Origin: Amphibalanus amphitrite
Taxonomy: Eukaryota; Arthropoda; Thecostraca; Balanomorpha; Balanidae
Direction of reading: 5' to 3'
DNA: 64,000 nt
Assembly (NCBI RefSeq): GCF_019059575.1
Contig: NW_024882983.1
Coordinates: forward strand, 1-64,000
The notes under the pieces were generated by a model. That model was not told where the DNA came from and did not search any database. It was given only the letters and a program-made list of their open reading frames with translations. Made by a program: the position numbers and the translations under genes. Shown here piece by piece: positions 11,431 to 22,047 of this stretch (positions within the stretch are counted from its first letter, which is position 1; every line of letters begins with the position of its first letter).

Positions 11431-12490
11431 AGCCGTGCGTTTCCACGCCCCCCCCCCCCTTCAGGGTTTTCGCAAATATGTCAAAAACGGCGGCACGCAG
11501 CGCCGCTGTTTTTGGCACACCTGTCCATACATCCTTTCCGCTCATGTTGTAAAAATCACAGACTCAGGTCGTTCAAGGTCAGGTCACCAGGTCACGTCAA
11601 GTGACCTTACCTCAGAAAAAAAAGTTCAAAGGATCGCGTTAGCTACACCGACTGAACGATCACGTTCTAAACCCTCTCAAACATCGCTTCATAGGTTAAC
11701 ATGATACACTGAACCGGAAAATTGCACCTGTGACCCCTATGTGTGCCCCTGTCCCCTGAGGTCATCTCAGGTCATGAAAGGTCACCAGTAGTTTTTTTTT
11801 ACTACAACTTTTTATAGAGACGTGCATAGAGCGGTGAAAACACGTCAGCTGTGTTCAGCTCGACGAAACGGATCGACTGATTTGTACCATGACCCTTTCC
11901 GGTTAGGTCACGACCTTGACCTGAGGTCAAATTTTCAAAATGACTTTCCAAGTCAACGTATAGTTCAACGTATGGTATAGGTCAACGTATATGTAGATCA
12001 TTCGACGCGTCTCGACATATGGTTCATTCGACGCGTCTGGACGAGAGGAACACGATGCAGGCAGAATTAATGTCAGTGGCTGTCTTGAGTCAAAAGTGAT
12101 TACCGAAGAACATGTTTCGTGGAAACGGCTATTTTTAGAGTTTTTGCCCTCTGGAGGCTAAACCATTGACCATAGGTCAGATCTGAGAACAATGTTCAGA
12201 AAAGTCTGCAAAAGGGCTATCAAGTGCGCTTTTCCGCGGCGCTGTATCTCGATTTGTTCCCGAGTTAGCCGTTCGTTAGGTGTTTCCAAAATTGTTGAAA
12301 TAGACAAAATTTGACCTTTGATGACCTATGGTGACCTGATCTTTGACCTGACCTTAAAAATGACTAAAGTATTTGCGCCGTTATGTCTGACGCTCTTCCG
12401 ATTGCCGCTTACCGCGTGTCGTTACGTGGCCCAGGAGCCGAGTTAGACGGGGATGTGGGCGTGAAAACGCCTTCCCCTCAGCACGACACG
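11430..12490. mobile_element. Degenerate relative of the TTAA MITEs, inserted in the 36-bp minisatellite
   Basis: Inverted ends of the type GCGTTTCCACGCCC / GCGTTTTCACGCCC close a block of about 1.05 kb that splits the minisatellite. The inner left end (GGGTTTTCGCAAATA, then CGGCGGCACGCAGCGCCG) is the reverse complement of the inner right end of the TTAA MITEs. The inner right end (CCGCTTACCGCGTGTCG) matches their inner left end, so this is a reversed relative. The interior is full of GACCTGACCT words. Clear TTAA flanks are no longer visible and the exact boundaries are approximate. Confidence 0.6.
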
Positions 12491-12494
12491 GAAA

Positions 12495-12640
12495 ACTCTA
12501 ACAAAACAACTAACAACACAAAACAGCCAACAGGGGATGCGGATAGCATGCGTATCGCAGCACAAGCCATGATAGCACACGATACACAACGAGAACGCAG
12601 ACAGCACACGCACTCGTACATATACCAGTATAACGCCTTT
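12495..12640 (+). repeat. 36-bp minisatellite, middle block
   Basis: GATAGCATGCGTATC and GATAGCACACGATACAC words continue the array of 10620-11430 between two insertions. Confidence 0.8.
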
Positions 12641-12652
12641 TGGGGCGACTAA

Positions 12653-13314
12653 CGGAGCGAGCGAGAGGGTGAGCCTTGCACGTGCGAAATTTCGAGGGGG
12701 TACCTCCAACTGTCTTGTGCACGGCACCCTACTAACCGGTCTCTAGCGATGTGCCAAATTTGAGCACAATCGGCGCAGCCGTTCTCGAGATCTGGAAGCG
12801 GCACCCTGCACGTGCGCACGTGCAAAATGGGTCCCAACTGACTTGTGCACGGCACCCTACTAACCGGTCCCTAACCATGTACCAAATTTGAGCGCAATCG
12901 GTCCAGCCGTTCTCGAGATCTGGAAACGACCCCTGCACGTGCGCACGTGCAGCAGCACCCCAACTCCGGCATATGGATATGCAGTGCCTAGTGGGTGCCT
13001 ACCTACATGCCAACTTTCAGCGCAATCGGCCAAGTAGTTACCGAGATATTGCAACAATTACAAAACTGACACCTCTTCGTTTTGCGCGTGGCACGTGCAT
13101 AAGGGGTCACCCACATGCATCGGGAATAGTCCAATACTTGGTAGAAGGAATGAAGCTACCCTACAAAAATTACCCCGTGTAAATCGGTCAAGTGGTTGCT
13201 GAGATATAAGCCTCGCAAAAGCGTCCGCACGGCCGGCCGGCCGGCCGGCCGGCCGCTCATACTCAGAAATTTCCGTTAATCTAAGGAAAGACTCCGCTCG
13301 CTTCGCTCGCTCCG
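12653..13314. mobile_element. Small TIR element with TAA target duplication
   Basis: The ends CGGAGCGAGCGAG and, inverted, CGGAGCGAGCGAAGCG are flanked by TAA at 12650-12652 and 13315-13317. The interior is four degenerate units of about 125-150 bp, each with a GTGCACG-type word and the module CAATCGGTCCAGCCGTTCTC. A TAA/TTA 3-bp TSD is typical of PIF/Harbinger elements, but no transposase is present to confirm this. A GGCC palindromic run lies at 13230-13255. Confidence 0.72.
13230..13255. repeat. GGCC tetranucleotide palindromic run
   Basis: About six uninterrupted GGCC units, fully self-complementary, near the right end of the 12653-13314 element. Confidence 0.9.
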
Positions 13315-13317
13315 TAA

Positions 13318-13440
13318 TAACACAAACCATGGAACAAACCACCGACCATAGGGCACCGATACCACAGGTACGTACACGACACAATCCTGGGGACACAGCT
13401 ACCACACGGACTAAAGCAAGGGGACAGACACTACCGATGA
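13318..13440 (+). repeat. 36-bp minisatellite, last block
   Basis: Words such as GGGGACACAGCTACCACACG continue the array of 10620-11430 beyond the second insertion. Confidence 0.75.
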
Positions 13441-14040
13441 CATTCATCTGAGAATAAGGACTGTGGAGTGTGAAGACCCCCATGCCCGACTCACGAGATC
13501 CAGGGACATACAGTCAATGCAGTCAATAAGAACAACAATAGGCACAGAGTTGTAATGTAACAATTATTTCATAAATATGCAAGATATTACAACAAAAATT
13601 ACCCGACGTTTCGTTTATTATAACTTTTTCAAGGGTAATAACTTACCATAAAGACACATAAAGATGATCACAAACTTAGTTATGTAACTAACTGTAAGGT
13701 AGTACCTACTACCTAGTTATGCGTGGGTAAGAGACTCGCCTGCGCACTCAGATAATGATATCTTCGGAACCCCTGCGTACATGTAAATGACATAAAAATA
13801 AATCCTAGTTTTCAGGTGCTGGAATGGAATGAAGAAGGGAAAAAGGATAAGTTTCGGTGCAAGCCTGGACAAACATTCACACTGGCGATTATTGCAGTTG
13901 CTCAGGTTCGATTAACCACGTAAAAAAAATCATGTTTTGAATCGTTTTTGAGCGTGATCATGATTAAGAGCTTTGATTAAGAGCTTAAGAGCTTTTTACT
14001 CATATCCAAAGGAAGCCAAAAACAATCTGACTTTCTTTAG
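13441..14040. other. Unassigned stretch, possible retroelement end motif
   Basis: No gene is seen. At 13600-13645 the sequence reads CCCGACGTTTCG, then an AT-rich segment, then CTTTTTCAAGGG. This resembles the conserved terminal motif often seen in Penelope-like elements. Nothing else of such an element is recognisable, so this is only a hint. Confidence 0.35.
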
Positions 14041-15222
14041 TTAACCCGCGCCCCGTTGGGCTCTGCCGAGCAACGCGCCCGGTTGGGGGGGGGGGCCATT
14101 TTGGCCCCCCCCCCTAAGATCTCGAGAACCACGCAACATAGCGACAAGCGGTAAACGGCGTTGGATAGCCCCAACGGGGAACTACCTTGTGACCCAATTT
14201 TATTGACCTAGGTCAAACCGATGACGTCACAGGTCAGGTCAAAGGTCCAATTTTCACCGTTTACAGGCACTTCAAGAAATGCCGTTGTAAAATCGAGTAA
14301 AATGCATTTCATTGAAAATCATCGATGGGGAAATGTTCTTCAAACACATATTTTGCTATTTGAGGTCACTGATACCAGGTCAGGTCACAGAGGTCAGGTC
14401 ACGGGGGGTCACAATATGAAAGTGTCGTGTGATACATGTTTTATGGTCCATTTTACATGACAAATGCGATTATATGGGTCAGGCAGCCTTTGGGGCCAGC
14501 TTAGATCACGTTTTGGTCAAGGTCAGGTCAAGGTCAGGTCAAGGTCAGGTCAAATTAGGTCAAATTTCAAAGTTAATATTTTTGTATAAAATGGGTATTG
14601 AATCGATGCAGCTCGTCACGGGGAGTTCAATGGTGGTCTTTGTTTTGCCGTACGTGGTCTAGAATTGCTAAAAATTGAGTTCAAAAATTTGACGTCATCA
14701 TTTTTGAACAGTTTTTTCGCTATAACTTGGCCAAAAAACGAGATATCGATCTGAAATTTGGTATGTATATAGAAGAGCACTGGGACTATCACATATATTC
14801 CGTTTTTTTCGAAATTCGAAAAATTTTGGATTTTTTAAAAGTTTTTATAAAAAAATCAATTTTTTGAATTTTTTTGGTCAAAAACAAAAAAATTTGAAAA
14901 TCCGAGATAGCAGTTTTGTAGCGCCGCTTTTTGTCTACTAGACCATATAAAGAACTTTGAAATTGCTTGATAACTGTAGATTTGGTGAGCGTTTCAAGAT
15001 TGCATGTTTTTTGCTCATTTTTGCTCGAACATGACCTCAGTTTGACCTCAATAACTCCTGACCTAAGGTGACCTAAGACTTGAAACTTGGTGTGAAGGTG
15101 TCAAATTGATGCCCGGGAAGGTAATGAAAATTTGGCGGCGCTGCGCGCCGCCGTTTTCTTGCTATTCAGGAAAAACCACAGGGGGGGCCAAAATGGCCTC
15201 CCCCCAACGGGGCGAGGGTTAA
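14041..15222. mobile_element. TTAA-flanked piggyBac-like MITE, family 2
   Basis: It begins TTAA-CCCGCGCCCCGTTGG and ends with the inverted CCAACGGGGCGAGGG-TTAA. The subterminal hairpins carry the family word GGCCATTTTGGCC between G and C tracts at both ends. It is 1182 bp, the same length as family 1, and its interior resembles family 1 in reverse orientation. At 14516-14570 a run of AGGTCA words (DR0 and DR1 spacing) is almost uninterrupted. It has no coding capacity. Confidence 0.92.
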
Positions 15223-15717
15223 CAGCAACGGGCTGTCATTAACCCGCGCCCCACTGGGGGGGGGGGCTATTCATAGCCCCCCTCCCGTTTTTCTGCAATA
15301 ACTTCCAAACTGCTTGACGTATCAACGCAAAACTTGCAGTACCTTCGGCTGCACCAATTTGACACCTTGTGTCAAAATATGAACTTCGTAGCTACCACAG
15401 GTCGGTCGGCCGGAAGGAAATGACGTCAGAGTGACGTCATGTTCGGCCGATTTCGATGCAAAACATTGAACCTCGGCAATCGCTCCCAAATGCTGAGTTT
15501 TTAAGCTAGATCCAATTTCTTTGCATGAGAGGACTCAGAATATGTAGACTGCGCTATCAAACTGCTATCTCTGATTTTGAAAATTACATATACCTAATAA
15601 AACTCAAAATTTATATTTTTATCTTTTTTCAAAAAGTTTTCAACTTAAAAAAAAACAGAATATATGTGATAGAACACATGCTTATGACCTACTCTAGCAA
15701 AGTCTCAGCCAGATATC

Positions 15718-16623
15718 TTAACCCTCACCGGCACAGGCCATTTTGAGTCCTTCGACGGCACAAGGGGGGGGGGGGTTGGTACGACCCCCCCTCGCGTTTG
15801 GCCCCTGATCGAGCTAGAGCTTCGCGGAAAAAAAACGAGCGTGTTGCCCGTCACGAGAGGAAGCCGATGATACCCAATTTTAAGGTCCTAGGTCATCGGG
15901 TGACCTTCCAGGTCAGGTCAATGACCCGAAAACCGGGAAAATCGGGACCTGTTAGAAAGTCGTAAAGTGTGGCTGCTATGTGGTTTTCCGGGGTGCTGAT
16001 CACGAATATCGTGTTAGTTTTGATCAGAGATGATGTCTTTAAGCATTTAGACCAGGTCGGGTCAGGTCAGGTCAGGTCAACCGGTAGGGGTTGTGATGGG
16101 TATTCGTAATACGTGTCAACCGCCTCGGACAGCTTCGTAACATGTTACGAAGGCACCAAAACTACTTCGTAAATGTTCAAATGTGTGCTAAATTCGAATT
16201 CAGCTCCAAAAACTAGCCTAGAAACATGTAAAACTCGAAAAAGTAAACCGAGGTCACCCGAGGTCACCAAAGGTCAATGACCTGACCTGACCTTCAGGTG
16301 ACCTTGACACCCACCCTAATGCATGGGAGCAACATCAAATCACATGTTTGAACGTTTGAAACCACAAAAAGCTTGCAAACGCGCGGCTAATGCGAGCCGA
16401 CATGCGCCGAACCGCGATTTCGGCCAAACATGGTCACAGAAAAGAGGTCACAGGTCAAAGGTCATTGGGGTCAGGGTCATGAAATTTTCAGGGTAGGTGT
16501 AAAATTGATCAATGCGAGGGTACTGAAAGTTTCGTCGCGATCGGCCGCTTTTTACGCGAGTTATTCGCGAAAAACCTTAGGGGGGTTGCATCAACCCCCC
16601 CCCCCTGTGCCGGCGAGGGTTAA
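15718..16623. mobile_element. Nested TTAA MITE, family 3
   Basis: TTAA-CCCTCACCGGCACAGG at the left and the inverted CCTGTGCCGGCGAGGG-TTAA at the right define an element of about 900 bp. Subterminal hairpins have G/C tracts around GGTTGGTACGACC-like (left) and GGTTGCATCAACC (right) words. It is inserted in copy c where copy a reads ATCTTCAAAAATGG. Confidence 0.92.
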
Positions 16624-16789
16624 AAAATGGCCAAGTTTTACGCATTAAAGCAAAAAATTCACAATAACAATTTTTTTTAATCAATTTTTCAGTACGTATT
16701 TGACATCGCACACCAATAAAAAAACTCCATCGTGTTACTGAGCTCAAACTGCATCCGATAGACACCTTTTTTAATGAAAATTTTTCACT

Positions 16790-17824
16790 TTAACCCTCGC
16801 CGGCCGAGGGGGGAGGGGCGGGTGCCGCCCCCCATAGGGTTTTTTTCGCGATAGCTCCGAACACGCTGGCGATAGAGAGCTGAAACTTGGCATACCTGAC
16901 CTCTGATCCAAGCCGCATCTTTTGACACCAACCGCATTTTTGGGTCAGGTCAGGTCACTGACCTATGACGTCATAAGTGAACCTCTGCACGGTCTTCAGA
17001 TGTCGCAACTTCGCAACGCCCTCACTGCCAGAGGAGATGTCACAGGGAAATGAAACTTGCAGGATCTAGTATCTATTATGAGTGTCACAGCTTGTATATC
17101 TCGGATTTTTCCTAAAGGTCATATGAGGTCAGGTCATTTTCGTGACCTCACCATTATAAGTCAATGGGGAAAAATTAAAACTGCTATTCTGGCGCCGGGA
17201 ACGATCTCCAACTATCTCAAGCACACAGAATCGTGATTTGATACACTCCTTGCAAGGTTAGATGCGTCACTTTTGCAATGTTGACTTTCCGTGACGTCAT
17301 TTATGACGTCATCAAGGTCATATTAGTTTTTCGTCAATAACTCCTGATCAAATTGAGCTAGCGAGTCGAGAAAGCCACCAATGGACTCAGGAAGACCTGC
17401 CGGATCGAATGATATGCGACATGACCTCTTTCGACCAACTTCGTGACCTGGGGGTGCTGACCTGACCTTGACCTGAGGTCAACACCCTAAGTTGACCTGA
17501 CCCGAACAAAAAGTACATCATTCGACGCGCCTGAGCGAGGCGAACACGATGCTGCCAAAATCGCGGCTCTGCGGCCGTTTTTTGCAAAGTTATTCACCAA
17601 AAACTGAACCGTACCCTGGGGCACTTGACCTGACCTCAGAGGTCACCGGTTGACCTAGGCCCTTAAAATCGGGTACCAATCTCTGCGTCTCGTAACGGCG
17701 CGCACGCTCGTTTTTTCCGCGACGCGCTAGCTCCACCAGGGGCGAAACGGCGAGGGGGGTCGTACCCGCCCCCCCCCCTCGGCCGGCGCGTATGTAGAAA
17801 ACCAATAGGTCCGGCGAGGGTTAA
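16790..17824. mobile_element. Nested TTAA MITE, family 4
   Basis: Ends TTAA-CCCTCGCCGGCCGAGG and the inverted GGTCCGGCGAGGG-TTAA enclose about 1.03 kb. The hairpin words GGCGGGTGCCGCC (left) and GGTCGTACCCGCC (right) sit between G and C tracts. A piece of about 45 bp just inside the right tip (about 17783-17815) has no counterpart at the left tip. Copy a shows the empty site near 6518-6526. Confidence 0.9.
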
Positions 17825-18200
17825 CATTTGACGCTTTTTTGACCTGAAAGTGGCCTGACCTAAGCTACATTCAACTCCAAATGACCTCGAATGACATAAA
17901 CGACATCGAATTCGAAATATATGGCCTAAGTGGACCATTTAACATGTGCCACGTGACCGATGCATGATATAAGATTTCCGTGACCTGTGATGACCTGACC
18001 CTGACCTCAAAATAAAAGTACAAGTTTGGTACCCTCAGGGTATCTAAAGCATCTATTCACGAGTGTGTATACCAAAAATGAGCCTGATTTGATATGAAGT
18101 CGACGGCCAGAGCCCAAAATGTAAAAAAGCCAAACAGATAATTTTTACTTTGACCTGACCTGTGACGTCATTGGTGACCTTGAGGTCAATGAAATTAAGT

Positions 18201-19209
18201 TTAACCCGCGCACCGACGGGGGTCTGCGCCAACTTCGTACCGACGGGGGGGGCGGATGAAAGCCCCCCCCCCCGAGATCTCGAGAACGAAGCAAGATAGC
18301 GACAAGCGGTAAACGGCATCGGATACGCACGGTCAAGATCTACAATTTTTACTAAGGTCATTTTCAGGTCAGGTCAAAGATGACGTCACAGGGGTCGAAA
18401 AAGTCAAAATGGCGGCGCTGGATATGGAGAGAGTTTTTCTCGAATAACTTTCGAATTAGTCAAGATAGGAACAAACTAAGGGCAGCATCGTGATCCTCTC
18501 GTCAATCCGCATCGAATGATATATATGTTGACTTCGAAAGGTCAAGGTCAAAGGTTGACCTCAGGTCACGTGACCTCGAGGTCATCATATATATCATTCG
18601 ATGCGTCTTGATGAGCTGAACACAATGAGATCATCCACGCGTCTGTATCTTGTTCCTGTACGGAGTTATTGGCCAAAAACCTTTGGTGACCTTTGATGAC
18701 GTCACATGACCTCACAGCTGCCCAACAGCAAAACAGACCTCAAGGTAGTGAAGGTTGATCGTATATGAAGTCATGTATGGTATATGGGGCCATTCCGACC
18801 CGTTTTAGTGGTAAAAACAGGGAGTTGATTTTTCTCCCATTGACTTATAATGGGGAGGTCGCGAAATTGACCTGACCTTAGGTCACTGATATCAAAATTC
18901 CGAGATATACAAATTGTAGCTACTAATGATCTAATAACATCCTGCGACTTTCAAAGGCCTCCGACATCTACTGTAGCTCTGGCACGGTGACAAAGTTGCA
19001 AAAAAGTGACTTGAGGTTGGGTCATTCAAAGTGACCTGGTGACCTGACCTTGAAAGGTAGGAGGTTCAAACTTGCACACCATTTGTAAAATTGATGAGGG
19101 AATAGTCATACCAAATTTCGCGGCGCTACGCGCCGCGGTTTTCCCGCTATTCGCGAAAAACCTCAGGGGGGGGGCGGATATCCGCCCCCCCCGTCGGTGC
19201 GCGGGTTAA
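18201..19209. mobile_element. Nested TTAA MITE, family 5 copy 1
   Basis: The ends are TTAA-CCCGCGCACCGACGG and its inverse, with hairpin word GCGGATATCCGC between G and C tracts at the right end. It is nearly identical to the copy at 55587-56596 (1009 against 1010 bp), so this family moved recently. It contains TGACGTCA sites and many AGGTCA half-sites. It lies about 340 bp from the 3' end of the channel gene. Confidence 0.94.
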
Positions 19210-19494
19210 CACGACAGTTTTTCCGGGGCTATCAAACGCCGTTTGAATTTTGACGATCAGCCCAGTAGTTTCGGAGTTAGGATGGGGGCTATGAAGAGCC
19301 CCCCCCCCCCCCTAGTAGGGCGCGCTATACGGAGACCCCAGTGGGGCGCGGGTTAATTCTGACTCCGTCAGAAAAGGACAAACTCAACCCAACGATATGA
19401 TAAGCATCTACAATGAAATGCATTACAAAGGTAGATAAAAGAAATATAAAGGGAAGCAATTGAAGCTTATAAAAGGCAAAGGAAAGCAGACCAA

Positions 19495-19521
19495 AGATCA
19501 GATCAGATCAGATCAGATCAG
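19495..19521 (+). repeat. GATCA pentanucleotide microsatellite
   Basis: Five to six GATCA units, just past the stop codon of the minus-strand channel gene and so probably in its 3' UTR. Confidence 0.88.
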
Positions 19522-19550
19522 CTCATCAGAAGGCTCAGCACTCAGCAGGT

Positions 19551-21308
19551 TCACTGGGCTGATCGGCCTAGGAACAACTTACGAAAGGAATATTGAGTTA
19601 ATTTTCTACCGACTTTCCACACAAGCGCCTCGCCAGTAGCTACCAGGGTGAACAGGGAGAAGCCGGTCACTATGCCGATCGTGCCTCCTATGTTGGCCAC
19701 CAGAGTCGGCAGGGTGAAGGAGATGGCTTCATTGAGCTCGTCGGCATTCAGGTCAATCATCAACGTCAGCCTGGTGCGGCATAGTCTCTTTGGATCTTTT
19801 AGGCCAGGCTCAGACAGCCACGTTGAGAGGTGGTAAATTGTCCGACGACAAGGAGGTCGACAGTCGCAGCCCTGTATATCAGAAACAAGACTGTTCTCAA
19901 CGATTGTTCCCAGGTCACGTGAAAGTTGGCAGTAATTCCGTGGTTTATCCATATCAAATCCGTCAATTAGAACGGGAAGGGGTTTTGTTGGATTTGGTAA
20001 TCTAGCCCTGAACCGAAATGATCTATTACGTTGTGGGTCTAGCTTGGTAGGTCTGTACCATGACTGACCGTCGGAGTACGCGCAATTCTCGCCATATGAC
20101 AGGCACTGTCGCCAGTTCGTTCTGTATACGTTGTGTTCCAACTGCACGGGTTTTGTGCAGAGCGGCAGGTGGTCGAGCGGTCCGCTCATGTCGGGCAGGT
20201 ACACCCCGGCGCCGACCATGTGCGGCAGCCGGCAGGAGATGTTGGCCGCCAGACGATGCCACAGACACTCCTTCAGACACTGGGTGGCAGAGTAGCCGGG
20301 CTCCTCCCGACACTGCCGGCGCCGCACATTCACCATGTTGAGCATGCTGGTGGTCAGACGCAAAGAGAGGGCATCGTCCCTGGGCAAGTCCACCGAAGCC
20401 GTTCGCCCTAAATCAGCGCCCAGCTCGGTGGGGTCCAGGTCACCTACATTTGGCTCTTCGCTGTCGTGAAAATAGAGTTGGTATGCGAAATTTACTCCAC
20501 TGAATAGCTCCGTCCTCTTCAGGGTGATTCTCAAGGTAATGCCACTTTTGGCACTGTTTCTCAGGTATTCACTCGGCTGTAGAGTAAGACAGCGTTTTGG
20601 AATCAATAGGCCTTCTAGCGGGGACACCTTCAAATAGTATCGCGCGCGCCAACGCCCAAGCTGACTTGAACCTGGAAATGTGAGGTCAGGGTATAGTTCC
20701 GAGAATTTGATACGGGCGTAGTTAATGGAAAACTCCCGACGGGCGTAGCTCCTTAATTCGTTAAGAACCATGTTGATACGGTTGTATCTACCCTTTGTCT
20801 CCAGTAATTCCAATGTTGTCATGTTGTAGAACTGTTCCAGTGTGATTTCGTCTTTAAGGAAACTCTTTTCTGCATCGGAAAGCATGATCGTGTCTCTCAG
20901 TCCCGCAAAGGGACAGATTGTCAGACGCGGGAACGGGGCCTGGCGGCGGAGCACCGAAGAGCTGATGGGCTCCGAACGGTATTCCTGGTACTGTGAGAGC
21001 AGCTGCTGGAAGAGATAAGCCAGCAGCAGGAGATGCACCACCCAGCGGAGCAGGGGTATGATCACCTCAAAAAGCTTTTCTCTGTTTATCTTGGCGCCTG
21101 CGGCTGTCCCGCCCAGCCCGCTTTCGATCCCGCGATTGGAAGCACCACCAGACGATTTGTCTGCGTCATTCGGAATATGCCAGGCTGGCTGGACTTCATT
21201 GGGTCTTCTGGGTGATGATCTAGAAGACAATGCACTACTCCTTGGATGCACTACAACCACTTGGTGTCGGGTGAATTCCGACTCTTCTCGCAAGTCCTTT
21301 GTTGACAT
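19551..21308 (-). CDS. DEG/ENaC (pickpocket-like) sodium channel subunit
   Basis: This 585-residue protein has the layout of degenerin/epithelial sodium channels, trimeric plasma-membrane cation channels that are often amiloride-sensitive. A first membrane helix lies at about residues 81-104 and is followed by the family hallmark FPRLTIC (126-132). A large extracellular domain with many paired cysteines ends in CDCRPPC (481-487). The second helix at about 540-561 contains the GxS selectivity filter as GFS (549-551). The start is supported by an in-frame TAG 18 nt upstream. Length is normal for arthropod pickpocket proteins. The coding region has no intron, unusual for the family and compatible with a retrocopy or a lineage-specific intronless expansion. 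I do not see the N-terminal His-Gly gating motif usually found before the first helix. The ligand or stimulus cannot be inferred. Confidence 0.9.
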   Translation of the reverse strand: MSTKDLREESEFTRHQVVVVHPRSSALSSRSSPRRPNEVQPAWHIPNDADKSSGGASNRGIESGLGGTAAGAKINREKLFEVIIPLLRWVVHLLLLAYLFQQLLSQYQEYRSEPISSSVLRRQAPFPRLTICPFAGLRDTIMLSDAEKSFLKDEITLEQFYNMTTLELLETKGRYNRINMVLNELRSYARREFSINYARIKFSELYPDLTFPGSSQLGRWRARYYLKVSPLEGLLIPKRCLTLQPSEYLRNSAKSGITLRITLKRTELFSGVNFAYQLYFHDSEEPNVGDLDPTELGADLGRTASVDLPRDDALSLRLTTSMLNMVNVRRRQCREEPGYSATQCLKECLWHRLAANISCRLPHMVGAGVYLPDMSGPLDHLPLCTKPVQLEHNVYRTNWRQCLSYGENCAYSDGQSWYRPTKLDPQRNRSFRFRARLPNPTKPLPVLIDGFDMDKPRNYCQLSRDLGTIVENSLVSDIQGCDCRPPCRRTIYHLSTWLSEPGLKDPKRLCRTRLTLMIDLNADELNEAISFTLPTLVANIGGTIGIVTGFSLFTLVATGEALVWKVGRKLTQYSFRKLFLGRSAQ

Positions 21309-21774
21309 GATGTTCTTTGTCTAATCGGTGCTTGAATATGCAACTTGATGACTGGGAGCAGTATCCCTCCTGAAAAGGAAGATATACATTCCCTGTCATG
21401 GAAGTTATCTCGCGCCCTGTCGGGGGGGGGGGGGGGGCGGCGGCGGCATTTTTGCCAATATCATAAAAGGACGTTACGCCAGCAACGTCAATCTTCCAGT
21501 AGCTTATCTATACATCAATTTGAGATACTTCCTAAGTTGAGCGAAAGTCATTTTCGCTCCAAAAAGTGCAAAACTTTAAACGCATCTAGCGTTTTCAGTA
21601 AAAAAAAATGTTGTAAGCCGGTACCATAGGTATACTTTGACCTTTTTGACATTCCTGTGGCGTCAAAGGTCCAAGAAAAATGGTCAAGGATGTTTCTGTA
21701 GGTGCATAAATATGACATGTCTTCATAAAGATTCGAATATTTACTATTTAACATGTCTTTCCTTACGATTCACG
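21309..21774. promoter_or_regulatory. Upstream region of the channel gene with a 16-G run
   Basis: This is the 5' flank of the minus-strand channel gene. It holds an uninterrupted 16-G tract at 21422-21437 followed by CGG repeats, which could form a G-quadruplex. I find no convincing TATA box. Promoter function is inferred from position only. Confidence 0.35.
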
Positions 21775-22047
21775 TACACTGAGAGCTTTTTTGATTCCTT
21801 TTAAGCTTATTAGGGGAATTGGTCTAAAACAACACCCTGATCATTTCTCCGAATATACCCCAAATACACTTTCTTTGAATATCGCTCTAAAATTCTTCTA
21901 ACATACCCTACACTGAAAACCTTTTTGATTCCTTTTAAGCATATTAGGGGTTTTGGTCTAAAACAACACCCTGATCATTTCTTCGAATATACCCAAACTA
22001 TACCCTTGTTCTTTAAATAGCTCCCTTAAATTCTTCTAATATACCCT
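21775..22047 (+). repeat. Left inverted arm with two 134-bp tandem units
   Basis: Two units of about 134 bp start at 21775 and 21909 (CACTGAAAACCTTTTTGATT type), each with GGTCTAAAACAACACCCTGA. A third, very degraded unit lies near 22134-22200. The second unit is the reverse complement of 23458-23513 plus 23787-23835, so the two form long inverted arms around about 1.4 kb. Confidence 0.83.

Larger units (their letters stand above)
15239..19356. mobile_element. TTAA-flanked MITE family 1 copy c, hosting three nested MITEs
   Basis: The outer ends (TTAA-CCCGCGCCCCACTGG and the inverted right end with TTAA at 19353-19356) and all non-nested segments match copy a at 5868-7050. Removing the three nested TTAA elements leaves about 1180 bp, against 1183 bp for copy a. 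At each of the three positions copy a gives the unoccupied sequence. The nested elements are listed separately. Confidence 0.93.
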
